Source: Pseudomonadota bacterium
Lineage (GTDB): Bacteria; Pseudomonadota; Gammaproteobacteria; Acidiferrobacterales; UBA6901
Direction: 5' to 3'
Length of the DNA: 61,126 nucleotides
Assembly (NCBI GenBank): GCA_021785795.1
Contig: JAJYEK010000007.1
Span: forward strand, 1-61,126
The number at the start of each line of letters is the position of its first letter. Position 1 is the stretch's first letter. Below, one piece after another: positions 45,753-53,643 of this stretch. The notes beneath the pieces were generated by a model. It was not told where the DNA came from and searched no databases. It saw only the letters and a list, made by a program, of their open reading frames with translations. The translations under genes and the position numbers were made by a program.

Positions 45753-45769
45753 CTGACGCGCCGCGTCAG
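45753..45769. repeat. 17-bp perfect palindrome downstream of the PilZ gene
   Basis: CTGACGCGCCGCGTCAG reads the same on both strands apart from its central base. As RNA it could form a 7-bp stem with a 3-base loop, without a T-run on the minus strand. It could be an operator half-way between the tPilZ gene and fleQ or a weak terminator. Confidence 0.5.
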
Positions 45770-45808
45770 ATTTGGGATCCTGCCAGCGGTTCTACGGCAT
45801 GAGAAAAA

Positions 45809-46399
45809 TCAACGTGCTTCGTCGCGCCCGGCACCGCGGCGGGACTGGGCCACAGTACGCCGATGGTGAACGAATATTATTTTCTCCAGGAGATCGGCAA
45901 CCGCATCGCCCGGATCGTCGATATCCACCACCGTGCGGAAGCCGTTTGTGGCAGGCTGCACGCTGCGGACCCGGCCGGACAGTTCGAGCGGGCGCGGCAC
46001 ACGCAGGCAAAGATACACGGACACATGAATGCGGCTACCCGCAGCCGGCGCCCGGGCGTCGATCCACTCCAGGTCCCGTGCATGCAGGCGCACGGCCACG
46101 GCCGGCGGAGGCGGTTCCTGGTGGGCCAGGACGCGCCCAACCAGATCCAGGACAAGATCAAGTTTGGAGTCGAGCCGCCGAAGTTCCTGGGCTACAGCGG
46201 GATGGTCGTCGGCAAGTTCCTGCGGGCGCTCTTCCAGAACTGAAAGGATGCGCAGAAGCTCCTCGTTGGCAACCTGCGCGGCGCGCTGGCGCAATCCGTC
46301 AACCGGGACCGCAGCATGCCAGCTGAGCGGCAACATTCCCTCAAAGGCGATACCGGCGCCGAGCACGCCCTGCGCCGATGTCGGTATGGAGTCGGTCAT
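45809..46399 (-). CDS. Atypical PilZ-domain protein (likely c-di-GMP receptor)
   Basis: 196 residues. The N-terminus GIAFEGMLPLSWH, then a helical segment NEELLRILSVLEERPQELAD and LDSKLDLVLDLVGRVLAHQE, then a strand-rich half (VRLHARDLEWIDARAPAAG, YLCLRVPRPLELSGRV, TVVDIDDPGDAVADLLEKIIF) resemble the atypical PilZ (tPilZ) family found near fliD-fliS in several gammaproteobacteria and xanthomonads. The classic RxxxR and DxSxxG motifs are not evident. Placed after the fliS and fliT genes, it may couple c-di-GMP to flagellar function. Family-level call only. Confidence 0.65.
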   Translation of the reverse strand: MTDSIPTSAQGVLGAGIAFEGMLPLSWHAAVPVDGLRQRAAQVANEELLRILSVLEERPQELADDHPAVAQELRRLDSKLDLVLDLVGRVLAHQEPPPPAVAVRLHARDLEWIDARAPAAGSRIHVSVYLCLRVPRPLELSGRVRSVQPATNGFRTVVDIDDPGDAVADLLEKIIFVHHRRTVAQSRRGAGRDEAR

Positions 46400-46476
46400 C
46401 GTAACGGATTCCGAGGCACCAGTGGCTCAGATTACCGGATCATGACCCGATCCGCCAGCCACATCGAAGCGTTCCG

Positions 46477-46809
46477 CTAAAGACCACCGCCATAGGCCCG
46501 TTGGGCACGCTGGCGCGTACGAAGCTCGCTTATCCGGCCGGCGATGCGGTCGCGTTCGGCTTCTCCGAGTCCGGTGAGGCAGGCATTGAGGTCCAGGAGC
46601 CGCTTGATGCCAGCGGCAAGATAGGGCGTCTCCCGGGGGTCCGGCGTGACCGAAAAGAAGGCCTGCAGCAGGTGCTGGCGGGCGGATGCGAGCCGCTGGA
46701 CTTCAGACCAGCTACCGAGCTGCGCTTTTTCCAGCATCGCCACAGTCGTGGTGAGGATTGCGTCAAACTCGTCCTGGCGTGCGACATCGGATGCAGATCT
46801 CGCGACCAT
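46477..46809 (-). CDS. fliT: FliT-like flagellar chaperone
   Basis: 110 residues, all helical by composition (DEFDAILTTTVAMLEKAQLGSWSEVQRLASARQ split by turns, LLDLNACLTGLGEAERDRIAG). Small size and position 2 bp after fliS match FliT, the chaperone of the filament cap FliD. Sequence conservation of this family is low, so the name rests largely on context. Confidence 0.72.
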   Translation of the reverse strand: MVARSASDVARQDEFDAILTTTVAMLEKAQLGSWSEVQRLASARQHLLQAFFSVTPDPRETPYLAAGIKRLLDLNACLTGLGEAERDRIAGRISELRTRQRAQRAYGGGL

Positions 46810-46811
46810 GG

Positions 46812-47228
46812 TCAGCGTGTACCGGAAGAGAGCTTTATGCTGTCCGGTATGGCGTCCCAGGCGGTCTTGATCTCCATGAGCAAACTCACGACTTCGCCGA
46901 GCACTTCGGGATCATTGTTGGCATTCGCAAGGACGAGCCGCCGCTCCATGTAGTCATACAGCATATCCAGATTGCGCGCGATACTGCCGCCGGCTTCCTT
47001 GTTGAGGCTGGAGCGCAATCCTCCAATAAGCAGCAAAGCGCCGCGGATACGGTTGCCCTTGGCTGCCACCTCCCCGCGCAGCATGTGCCCTTTGGCTGAC
47101 GCCAGGCGGTCGAGCGCGCCGTCGAGCAGCATCTGGATCAGCCGATGCGGGCTGGCATATAGGACTTCGGCAAGCTCTCCGGATTCCCCGTACTGGCGTA
47201 AGAGGTTATAGGCGTTTGCTGGATGCAT
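46812..47228 (-). CDS. fliS: Flagellin export chaperone FliS
   Basis: 138 residues. AYNLLRQYGESGELAEVLYASPHRLIQMLLDGAL split by AKGHMLRGEVAAKG, and NLDMLYDYMERRLVLANANND are the FliS pattern. It binds the flagellin C-terminus before export. The ATG has a GGGAA-type site. It follows fliD by 58 bp. Confidence 0.94.
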   Translation of the reverse strand: MHPANAYNLLRQYGESGELAEVLYASPHRLIQMLLDGALDRLASAKGHMLRGEVAAKGNRIRGALLLIGGLRSSLNKEAGGSIARNLDMLYDYMERRLVLANANNDPEVLGEVVSLLMEIKTAWDAIPDSIKLSSGTR

Positions 47229-47248
47229 AGATATTTCCCGGTTGCACT

Positions 47249-47273
47249 GGGGCGGCGAAGCGGCAGTCGCCCC
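47249..47273 (-). terminator. Possible stem-loop between fliD and fliS
   Basis: GGGGCG and CGCCCC pair across 13 bases between the fliD stop and fliS. No T-run follows on the minus strand, so it is more likely an RNA-stability or attenuation element than an intrinsic terminator. Confidence 0.3.
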
Positions 47274-47286
47274 GGATTGTGGCGCC

Positions 47287-49494
47287 CTAGCCGAGCTTGG
47301 TGCCCCCCGACGAACCCGACTGGCTGCCCGAATTGGACCAGGGCAAGGTTCCCAGCGTGGCCGTCAGATAATTGCTCGTCGAGTTCAGCTGACCGACCAG
47401 GGTGTCCATGGAGTTGAATTGCTGGTAATACATCGCCTGTTCATTGGCTATCTGCTGGTTCAGCTGGGTGATCTGATTGTTGATGGCGGTGATGGAATTG
47501 TTGATCCCGGCAGTGCTTGCAGCGATTGGGCCGCTGCTGCTAAGCACCTGCGTCGCAAAGTTGTTGAGCTGATATGCATAGCCCTCGGAAAAGCTCACGG
47601 TGCCCCGAGCGCCCGTCGACCCTCCGGAGACCTGCAGCTCCAGCCCGGCCACCGGCGTATTGCTGGCGCCGGTCAGGTCCTGTCCTGACCCAATCGCGGC
47701 GTAACCCCCGATGGTTCCGGACACATCGGCGCCGGCGGTGCCTGTGGCAACCCCGAGCCCCAGGGTGCTGCTGGTACCCGTTCCCGCGGAAGTGATGCTC
47801 ACGGTTGAGGGCGATCCGTACTGGTTCGAGGTGATCGTGAGCTGCGCGTTCGTGCTGTTGTAAGAAACGGTCACCGCGGCGCCGGCAGCCTTGAGCGCGC
47901 TGTCGCCATTGATCTCCGACTGTATTTCACCGACCAGGCTCGCGGTCGTGGTGTAGGTTCCCGGATTGAGCGTGATGGTACCGCTCTGCACGCCATCGAC
48001 CGTGATGCCGAAGGTATTGTTGCTGGAATTCAGGACCACCGGCGAGTTGAAAGTCCCGCTGGTACTGGTGAGGGCCGACGTCGAAGCTCCCGTGAGACTG
48101 CCCTGCGTCGCGAGCTGCGTGATATTGACCGCATAGCTGCCTGCCTGGGTATTGGTTCCGCTTCCAACGTAGCTGATCTGGCTGTCGGTGGGGGTGCCCT
48201 GGGCCGCAAACACACCGGCTACACCGTTGAAGTTGCTCGCGAGCGCCGACTGCAGCTGCGCGGAATTGAGCTGCAGGGTGCCATCCGCTTGAACCGTCAC
48301 ACCGATCTGGGACAGATTGGAAAAGCCACTCCCGGCAGGCAGGTTCTGGTCCAGCATGCCCTGCATCTGCGTGAGGATCGACTGCACCGACGGGATGCCC
48401 TGCAGCGGGCCCGCAGTGTTGGTGCTCGCATTGTAGGCCGTCATGGTGCTGACGGTATTGAACAGAGTGTTATAGGCATTCACAAAGTTCGTGACTGCCG
48501 TCGTGACTGCCGTCGTGTTCTGCGCGACCGAAAGCGTAGTGGGCGAACCGGCCGTATTGGCCGCCAGCAGGTTGAGGGTGACGCCCTGGATGGCAGAAGA
48601 GACCGTATTGCTCGGGCTCGTGACATTGACCCCATCCACGGACAGCGTAGCGTCCTGGGCGGCTACCGTCTGGGTCAGGTTTTGACCGCTGCCGACCGCT
48701 GCGGTCGGGTCATAGGCGAGCTGCGACAGGCCGCTCATGTTGGTGTTGCTTCCGTCACCGTCATTAACCGTGACCCGCAGGCTGTTGGCGGCACCGGAAT
48801 TGTTGGAAGTCAGTACCAGTCTGTTGCCGGTACCGTCATTGAGAATGGAGGCACTCACACCGATATTGGCAGCGTTGATCGCTGAGGCGATACCGCTCAG
48901 GGTATCGTTCGAGCTGTTGATCGTCACCGAACCTGCGGGCTGCGAACTGTTGACTGTGAACGTGTTGCTGCCGCTGCTGTAAGTGCCGAACTGAAAAGTC
49001 AGGGTGCCCGTGCCAACCGTGGCCGAGGTGCTGGAAAAATCGCCCGACACCAATGACTGCGCCTGGGCCAGCTGGTTCACCTGGATGGAATAGTTTCCTG
49101 GAATGGCATTGCTCGCGGCGGTGGCGCTGAAATGGGTGCTGTCCGATGGGGTGGCGCTCATCTGCTGGTATGCCGAAAGCCCGCTCAGACCCTGCATCGA
49201 AGCCTGGAACACCGACACGGCGCTCTGCAGCTGTCCGTAGGCCGATAGCTGCGCCTGATAGCCGGATTCCTGATTCTGGAGCGTCTGGACCGGGATCTGG
49301 TCCGCAGCGACCAGCGCGCTAACCAGGCTGCTGATGTTGATACCCGACCCGAGACCGGTTGACGTCAGGATCGCGGCACCGGTACCACTCTGCGAAAGTG
49401 CGGTGGACCCGGGCGAGGGCGAGGATGAGGATGAGGGCGTTGATCCGCCCGACAGGAGGCCGGACGTGGTTCCCGTAGGCAACACTGAAGACAT
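47287..49494 (-). CDS. fliD: Flagellar filament cap protein FliD
   Basis: 735 residues, longer than the 450-490 of most FliD. The N-terminal domain (SGINISSLVSALVAADQIPVQ, QNQESGYQAQLSAYGQL) and the C-terminal coiled end (INNSITAINNQITQLNQQI, YYQQFNSMDTLVGQLNS) are canonical. The centre contains several Ser/Thr/Gly-rich beta-type segments, two of which (VTINSSNDTLSGIASAINA and the NPGTYTTTASLVGEIQSEIN part) look like Flagellin_IN-type repeats. It polymerises flagellin at the filament tip. Confidence 0.95.
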   Translation of the reverse strand: MSSVLPTGTTSGLLSGGSTPSSSSSPSPGSTALSQSGTGAAILTSTGLGSGINISSLVSALVAADQIPVQTLQNQESGYQAQLSAYGQLQSAVSVFQASMQGLSGLSAYQQMSATPSDSTHFSATAASNAIPGNYSIQVNQLAQAQSLVSGDFSSTSATVGTGTLTFQFGTYSSGSNTFTVNSSQPAGSVTINSSNDTLSGIASAINAANIGVSASILNDGTGNRLVLTSNNSGAANSLRVTVNDGDGSNTNMSGLSQLAYDPTAAVGSGQNLTQTVAAQDATLSVDGVNVTSPSNTVSSAIQGVTLNLLAANTAGSPTTLSVAQNTTAVTTAVTNFVNAYNTLFNTVSTMTAYNASTNTAGPLQGIPSVQSILTQMQGMLDQNLPAGSGFSNLSQIGVTVQADGTLQLNSAQLQSALASNFNGVAGVFAAQGTPTDSQISYVGSGTNTQAGSYAVNITQLATQGSLTGASTSALTSTSGTFNSPVVLNSSNNTFGITVDGVQSGTITLNPGTYTTTASLVGEIQSEINGDSALKAAGAAVTVSYNSTNAQLTITSNQYGSPSTVSITSAGTGTSSTLGLGVATGTAGADVSGTIGGYAAIGSGQDLTGASNTPVAGLELQVSGGSTGARGTVSFSEGYAYQLNNFATQVLSSSGPIAASTAGINNSITAINNQITQLNQQIANEQAMYYQQFNSMDTLVGQLNSTSNYLTATLGTLPWSNSGSQSGSSGGTKLG

Positions 49495-49565
49495 GGTATC
49501 GTTACCTCACTCTGCGTTTGCCCCGGTGTCGCGGGCCTACCGGCACATTGCAAAATCAGGACCAA

Positions 49566-49922
49566 CTAGGCCTTGGTCCGTACGATCAACCCCTGCACTC
49601 CGTCCAAGGCGTGCGCAATGGCCAGGACTTCTTCCGAGGGAATCTGGCGGATGACCTCGTGCGTCCGGGAATCCACGACTGTGACGATCACCCGGTGCGT
49701 TTGACGGTCCACCCGGAACTCGAGCTCGCGCTGCATGTTCTGCACGTAGCCGTTCAGGTGCCCTACCGCCTGAGCCAGGTCGGCGGTGCTGGGCTGGCTT
49801 CCCGGCAATGCCGGCGGAGGTGTCTGGCCGCTGCCCGGCAATTCTTGCCGCGGCTGCGTTCCAGGCGCCGCGTTCGGCAGCGGCGGGACATTGGGCACGG
49901 ACGTAACGGAATCTACGGGCAT
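49566..49922 (-). CDS. flaG: FlaG family protein
   Basis: 118 residues: a Pro/Gly-rich N-terminal half, then LNGYVQNMQRELEFRVDRQ and VVDSRTHEVIRQIPSEEVLAI, the FlaG core. FlaG influences filament length and sits between flagellin and fliD in Pseudomonas and Vibrio. AAGGAG ribosome site 7 bp before ATG. Confidence 0.93.
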   Translation of the reverse strand: MPVDSVTSVPNVPPLPNAAPGTQPRQELPGSGQTPPPALPGSQPSTADLAQAVGHLNGYVQNMQRELEFRVDRQTHRVIVTVVDSRTHEVIRQIPSEEVLAIAHALDGVQGLIVRTKA

Positions 49923-49950
49923 GGCTTTGCTCCTTCAGGGACTGCGGCCA

Positions 49951-49982
49951 CCAGCCCGGAGCACTGGAATGCTCCGGGCTGG
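49951..49982 (-). terminator. Strong stem-loop after the flagellin gene
   Basis: A perfect 13-bp inverted repeat (CCAGCCCGGAGCA / TGCTCCGGGCTGG) with a 6-base loop lies between the flagellin stop and flaG. There is no T-run on the minus strand, so it may act as a partial terminator or protect flagellin mRNA, lowering flaG-fliD expression relative to flagellin. Confidence 0.7.
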
Positions 49983-50038
49983 CGACTTACTGCTTGCAGC
50001 GACATCCCCGTCTGAAGGCTCCTTCCTGTTACTCCACG

Positions 50039-52186
50039 TTACTTCAGCAGCGCCAGGATCTGCTGCGGCTGGGCGTTGGCCTGGGCCAGCATTGCAATAC
50101 CGGCCTGCTGCAGCACTTCCGCGCGGGTGAGATTCGCAGTTTCCGCCGCGAAGTTCGCATCCTGAACGGCGCTGCGTGCCGCAGTCTGGTTATCCACCGC
50201 CGTCTGAAGATTGGCAGAGATCAGCTGGAAGCGGTTCTGGATCGCGCCAAACGTTGCCTGCAGGCTGTCGACCGACTGCAGCGCCGAATCCACGCGCTTG
50301 ATCGCGTCATTGGCGCCGGCTACCGTCAGCACATTGACGTTGCTCAGGGTCGTCGAATCCTGGGCGATGGTGGAGTTGCTCGCCGTACCTGACGCGCCTC
50401 CAAAGCCCAGATCGGCTGCCTGCCCGGTGATGACGATGTTGCTGCTGGCACTCAGCGACAGCGTCCCAGTCACATCCCCGCCGACCTCGGTCGACCCACC
50501 CGTATTCACCGCTGTGTTGACCCAGCCGCTGGCGCCCATGCCGGTGGTGGTTGTGACAGCGCTCGTGGTGTTGTTGTAGATTTCATTGGCAACGTAGGTG
50601 CCGGTGGCGCTGGAGGACCCGAAGCTGGCGGTGATGGCCTGACCATTGGTCGAAGTCAGCACGACATTGCCGCTCGCATCGACGCTCGCGACTGCATTCA
50701 CGCCGGTCGTGCCGTTGATCGCGGTCACAAGCTCGGATGCCGTGATCTGGCCGCTCGCATCCGCCGCGAGCGTGATGGCCTGGCCATTGACCTTACCCAC
50801 CGTGTAGGAATCCGTCGCGGTGAGGCCGGTCACGGTCGTGAACGGTGACGACTGCACGATCGGGCTGAAGCTGGAGTCTCCGCCGGAGGCCGCGCTCGGC
50901 ATCCCCTGAGCCGCCGTGATCGCCGCGCCGCTCTTCGAGCTCAGCGTGAGGTCGCCGGTCGTGGCACTGTAGCTGGCCGTGACCCCGGCAGCTGACAGCG
51001 TGGCATTGGCATTGATTGCCGCGGCCACTGCCGAACCGCTGACCGACCCGCTGGTGGGGGTAACGGCGACGTTCGTCCCGTTGACGGTCACATAATAATC
51101 GTTGGTACCGAGACCGGTGACTTGCGTAAAGGCCGATGCCCAGTTGTTGGGTGCGCTGGTGCCGCCCGCCAGGCTTGCCAGGTTCGCGGCTCCGCCGCTG
51201 GCGCCACCGCCGAGCGTCTGGCTGGCGATGATGTCACGCCCATCAGCCGCGGACAGCGTCATCTGGCCGGTCGCAGAGTTGAACGATGCGGTGACCCCGG
51301 TGGAGTTCGAGTAGGTGTTGATCTGGTTGGCGACATCGCTTCCGGTCAGCGGTCCGTTCCCGTACAGATCGTAATTCGAGTAGACCGTCTGGCCATTGAT
51401 GGTCAGCGAGTAGGTGTTGCCCGAGTTCCCCGAGGTGGTCGTGAAGGCGGTCGTCTCGCTGGTGCTGGCCGTTGCGGTCAACCCGCTGACGCCGGAATTG
51501 TTGATCGCCGTGGCCTTGGCGAAGGCGCTGTAGGCCGTCTCGCCGGCGGCCGCACCCGCGGGACCGGCAAGCGACGCGGCAATCGTTACGGCCGGATTGC
51601 TGCCAACCTGTATCGTTTCGGTCCCGCCCAGTGCTGTGGTCGATACCGCCGAACCCGTCGCGTCGGCGATCTGGCCGATCTGGTCGGTGCGCACGCCGGT
51701 GCTCAGGTTGAGGTTGATGGTCTGTCCGGCGTTGGCGCCCACCTGGAACTGGGCGTTGCCGAAGCTTCCGTCGAGGAGGTTCTGGCCGTTGAACGATGTC
51801 TGGGTCGCGATCTGGTTGATTTCCGCGATCTGCTGCTGCACTTCCTGGTTGAGTGCCGCGCGGTCACTCGGGGAGTTGGAGGCGTCGGCCGCCTGCACCG
51901 CAAGCTGGCGGACCGTCTGCAGCGCGTTCGTGATCTGGGTCAGGGCGCCATCAGCCGTCTGGGAGAGCGAGGTGGCATTGCTGACGTTCTGTAACGCCTG
52001 GTTCAGACCATTGACCTGGGTCGTCAGCAGATTGGCAATCGCGAGACCCGCCGGATCGTCAGCGGCGCTGTTGATGCGCAGGCCCGAAGACAGGCGCTGC
52101 ATCGCCGTCGCCAATGAGTTCTGGGTTTTGCCCAGATTGGTCTGGGCATTAAGCGACAGCATGTTGGTGTTGATGACTAAGGCCAT
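50039..52186 (-). CDS. fliC: Flagellin
   Basis: 715 residues, large for flagellin. The N-terminal D0/D1 (MALVINTNMLSLNAQTNL, SGLRINSAADDPAGLAIAN) and C-terminal D1/D0 (RSAVQDANFAAETANLTRAEV, AQANAQPQQILALLK) are canonical. The middle (about 190-560) holds at least three related beta-rich units (260-323, 364-427, 458-521) of the pattern GVTASxxxxTGxLTLSxxxGxxI, Flagellin_IN-like, giving an enlarged surface domain. GGAG ribosome site. A sigma-28 promoter stands upstream. Confidence 0.96.
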   Translation of the reverse strand: MALVINTNMLSLNAQTNLGKTQNSLATAMQRLSSGLRINSAADDPAGLAIANLLTTQVNGLNQALQNVSNATSLSQTADGALTQITNALQTVRQLAVQAADASNSPSDRAALNQEVQQQIAEINQIATQTSFNGQNLLDGSFGNAQFQVGANAGQTINLNLSTGVRTDQIGQIADATGSAVSTTALGGTETIQVGSNPAVTIAASLAGPAGAAAGETAYSAFAKATAINNSGVSGLTATASTSETTAFTTTSGNSGNTYSLTINGQTVYSNYDLYGNGPLTGSDVANQINTYSNSTGVTASFNSATGQMTLSAADGRDIIASQTLGGGASGGAANLASLAGGTSAPNNWASAFTQVTGLGTNDYYVTVNGTNVAVTPTSGSVSGSAVAAAINANATLSAAGVTASYSATTGDLTLSSKSGAAITAAQGMPSAASGGDSSFSPIVQSSPFTTVTGLTATDSYTVGKVNGQAITLAADASGQITASELVTAINGTTGVNAVASVDASGNVVLTSTNGQAITASFGSSSATGTYVANEIYNNTTSAVTTTTGMGASGWVNTAVNTGGSTEVGGDVTGTLSLSASSNIVITGQAADLGFGGASGTASNSTIAQDSTTLSNVNVLTVAGANDAIKRVDSALQSVDSLQATFGAIQNRFQLISANLQTAVDNQTAARSAVQDANFAAETANLTRAEVLQQAGIAMLAQANAQPQQILALLK

Positions 52187-52294
52187 GGGGCTTCTCCTTT
52201 GGCCCCGGGTACCTCCCGGAGCGGTTTGGGTTCTGGCGGGGTAGGTCCGGCTCCTGTTTTCGGCAGGGCCGGAATACCGCCGCTTCCGCTCAAG

Positions 52295-52321
52295 TTATCG
52301 GAGGCTGGTTGGAAAACTTTA
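52295..52321 (-). promoter_or_regulatory. Sigma-28 promoter of the flagellin gene
   Basis: On the minus strand the elements are TAAAGTTT, exactly 11 bp, then TCCGATAA, one base from the FliA consensus. The leader to the flagellin ATG is about 100 nt. Confidence 0.93.
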
Positions 52322-52388
52322 GCCCGGGAACAGGGAAGGAAAAGCGGGAGTTTCTACGCCCAAAATCAGCGGCTTGGGCAAAGCACGG

Positions 52389-52413
52389 CCCGCGCCGCCT
52401 TGACGGCGGCGGG
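52389..52413 (-). terminator. GC-rich stem-loop between flgL and fliC
   Basis: An inverted repeat (GCCGCC/GGCGGC with flanking CCC/GGG and one bulge) follows the flgL stop on the minus strand. The lack of a T-run makes intrinsic termination uncertain, but it lies where flgKL transcription should end, before the flagellin promoter. Confidence 0.45.
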
Positions 52414-52431
52414 AAACGGTTCGACAGCCAA

Positions 52432-53640
52432 TCAGCGCAGGTAATTGAACAGCGACATTCCCTGCACCTTGGCAAATGCCTCCTGCGCCGCCTGCAGCGC
52501 CAGCTGCTCCTGGCTCAGCTGGCTGATGGCCGAGGCGTAATTCAGGTCCTGGACTCCGGACAGCGTCTGCTGCAGGCCGTTGCTGTAGCTCTGGTTGGTA
52601 TTCTGCTGGTCGGTGACCGTATTGAGCCTCGCCCCGACCTTGGCGCTGGTCTGATTGATGGTGTTCAGCGCCTGATCGATCTCGGAAATCGAGCGGGTGA
52701 TGCCCGTATTGATCTGCGCCTGGTCAGACGGGGTGGCAGCATTGCTGTTCAGCGAATTGACCAGGTTCTGCAGCGTGGCGAACACGCTCTGGTCCTGGCT
52801 CGGAGCCACCGTGAAGGTGTCTCCGTTGGCTGGCGTGCCGCTGATGCTCACTTGCGCGCCATTGAAGCTTATGTTGTTCCCGCTGGTATAGGTACCGCTC
52901 GCCACGACGCCACTTGCGGCCCCGGTGACGGAGTAGGTGATCGGGCTGGTCGACGTTGCCTGGCTGAATGCGATGGTATAGGTGTCGGGCACAAACGTGC
53001 CTGTGGTGCTGCCGGTATCAATAACCCCGGAGCCTGTGTTCGATGCGCTCGCTGCCGTGGCGAAGGTTCCGTTTCCGTTGGGCACCGCCTCGAATACTGC
53101 GGTGCCGGGGTCACCGAAGGCAACCTGGGTTGTAGGACCGATCTGCAGATAGCGGCTGTTCTGACCGCCATTGTAGATCACGTTTCCCGACGGATCCGTG
53201 ATAAACGGCTGGCTCTTCCCTTGGTAGCCTGCAAAGATGTATTCGCCGTTGGCATCCTGGGTATTCGCCAGCGCGACCAGTTGCTGCAGCCCCTGGCTCA
53301 CCTGCTGCGCGATATCGGCACGCGAACTGCTCGACTGGGTGGAGTTGTTGGCCTCCACCGCCAGCGATCGCAGGCTCTGCAGCAGATTGGTGACACTGGT
53401 GAGCGTACTGCCTTCGAGACTGAGGCGCGAATTTGCGGCACTGGCATTGGTCTGATACTGGTTGGTCGTGGATATCGACTGGTTGAGATTGACGATCTGG
53501 GCCGACCCGGCCGGGTTGTCTGACGGAGTCAAAATACTTTTGCCGCTGGATAGCTGCAGTTCCGTCTGGTTCAGTTGGTTCTGTTCGGTGAGCATCGCGT
53601 TGACGCTCTGGTTATAGATCTGGCTGGTCGAGATGCGCAT
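52432..53640 (-). CDS. flgL: Flagellar hook-associated protein FlgL (HAP3)
   Basis: 402 residues. The N-terminus MRISTSQIYNQSVNAMLTEQNQLNQTELQLSSG (in two parts) and the C-terminal flagellin-like end (VGARLNTVTDQQNTNQSY, ALQAAQEAFAKVQGMSLFNYL) are typical. It links the hook to the filament with FlgK. It starts 4 bp after flgK. Confidence 0.95.
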   Translation of the reverse strand: MRISTSQIYNQSVNAMLTEQNQLNQTELQLSSGKSILTPSDNPAGSAQIVNLNQSISTTNQYQTNASAANSRLSLEGSTLTSVTNLLQSLRSLAVEANNSTQSSSSRADIAQQVSQGLQQLVALANTQDANGEYIFAGYQGKSQPFITDPSGNVIYNGGQNSRYLQIGPTTQVAFGDPGTAVFEAVPNGNGTFATAASASNTGSGVIDTGSTTGTFVPDTYTIAFSQATSTSPITYSVTGAASGVVASGTYTSGNNISFNGAQVSISGTPANGDTFTVAPSQDQSVFATLQNLVNSLNSNAATPSDQAQINTGITRSISEIDQALNTINQTSAKVGARLNTVTDQQNTNQSYSNGLQQTLSGVQDLNYASAISQLSQEQLALQAAQEAFAKVQGMSLFNYLR

Positions 53641-53643
53641 GGA

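Larger units (their letters stand above)
45405..45808 (-). other. Intergenic region upstream of fleQ
   Basis: No gene is convincing in these 404 bp. On the minus strand an extended -10 (TGCTAGAAT, 45537-45545) can serve fleQ with a leader of about 125 nt. Near the end of the preceding gene lies a 17-bp perfect palindrome (45753-45769). No sigma-54 motif is seen. Confidence 0.5.
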
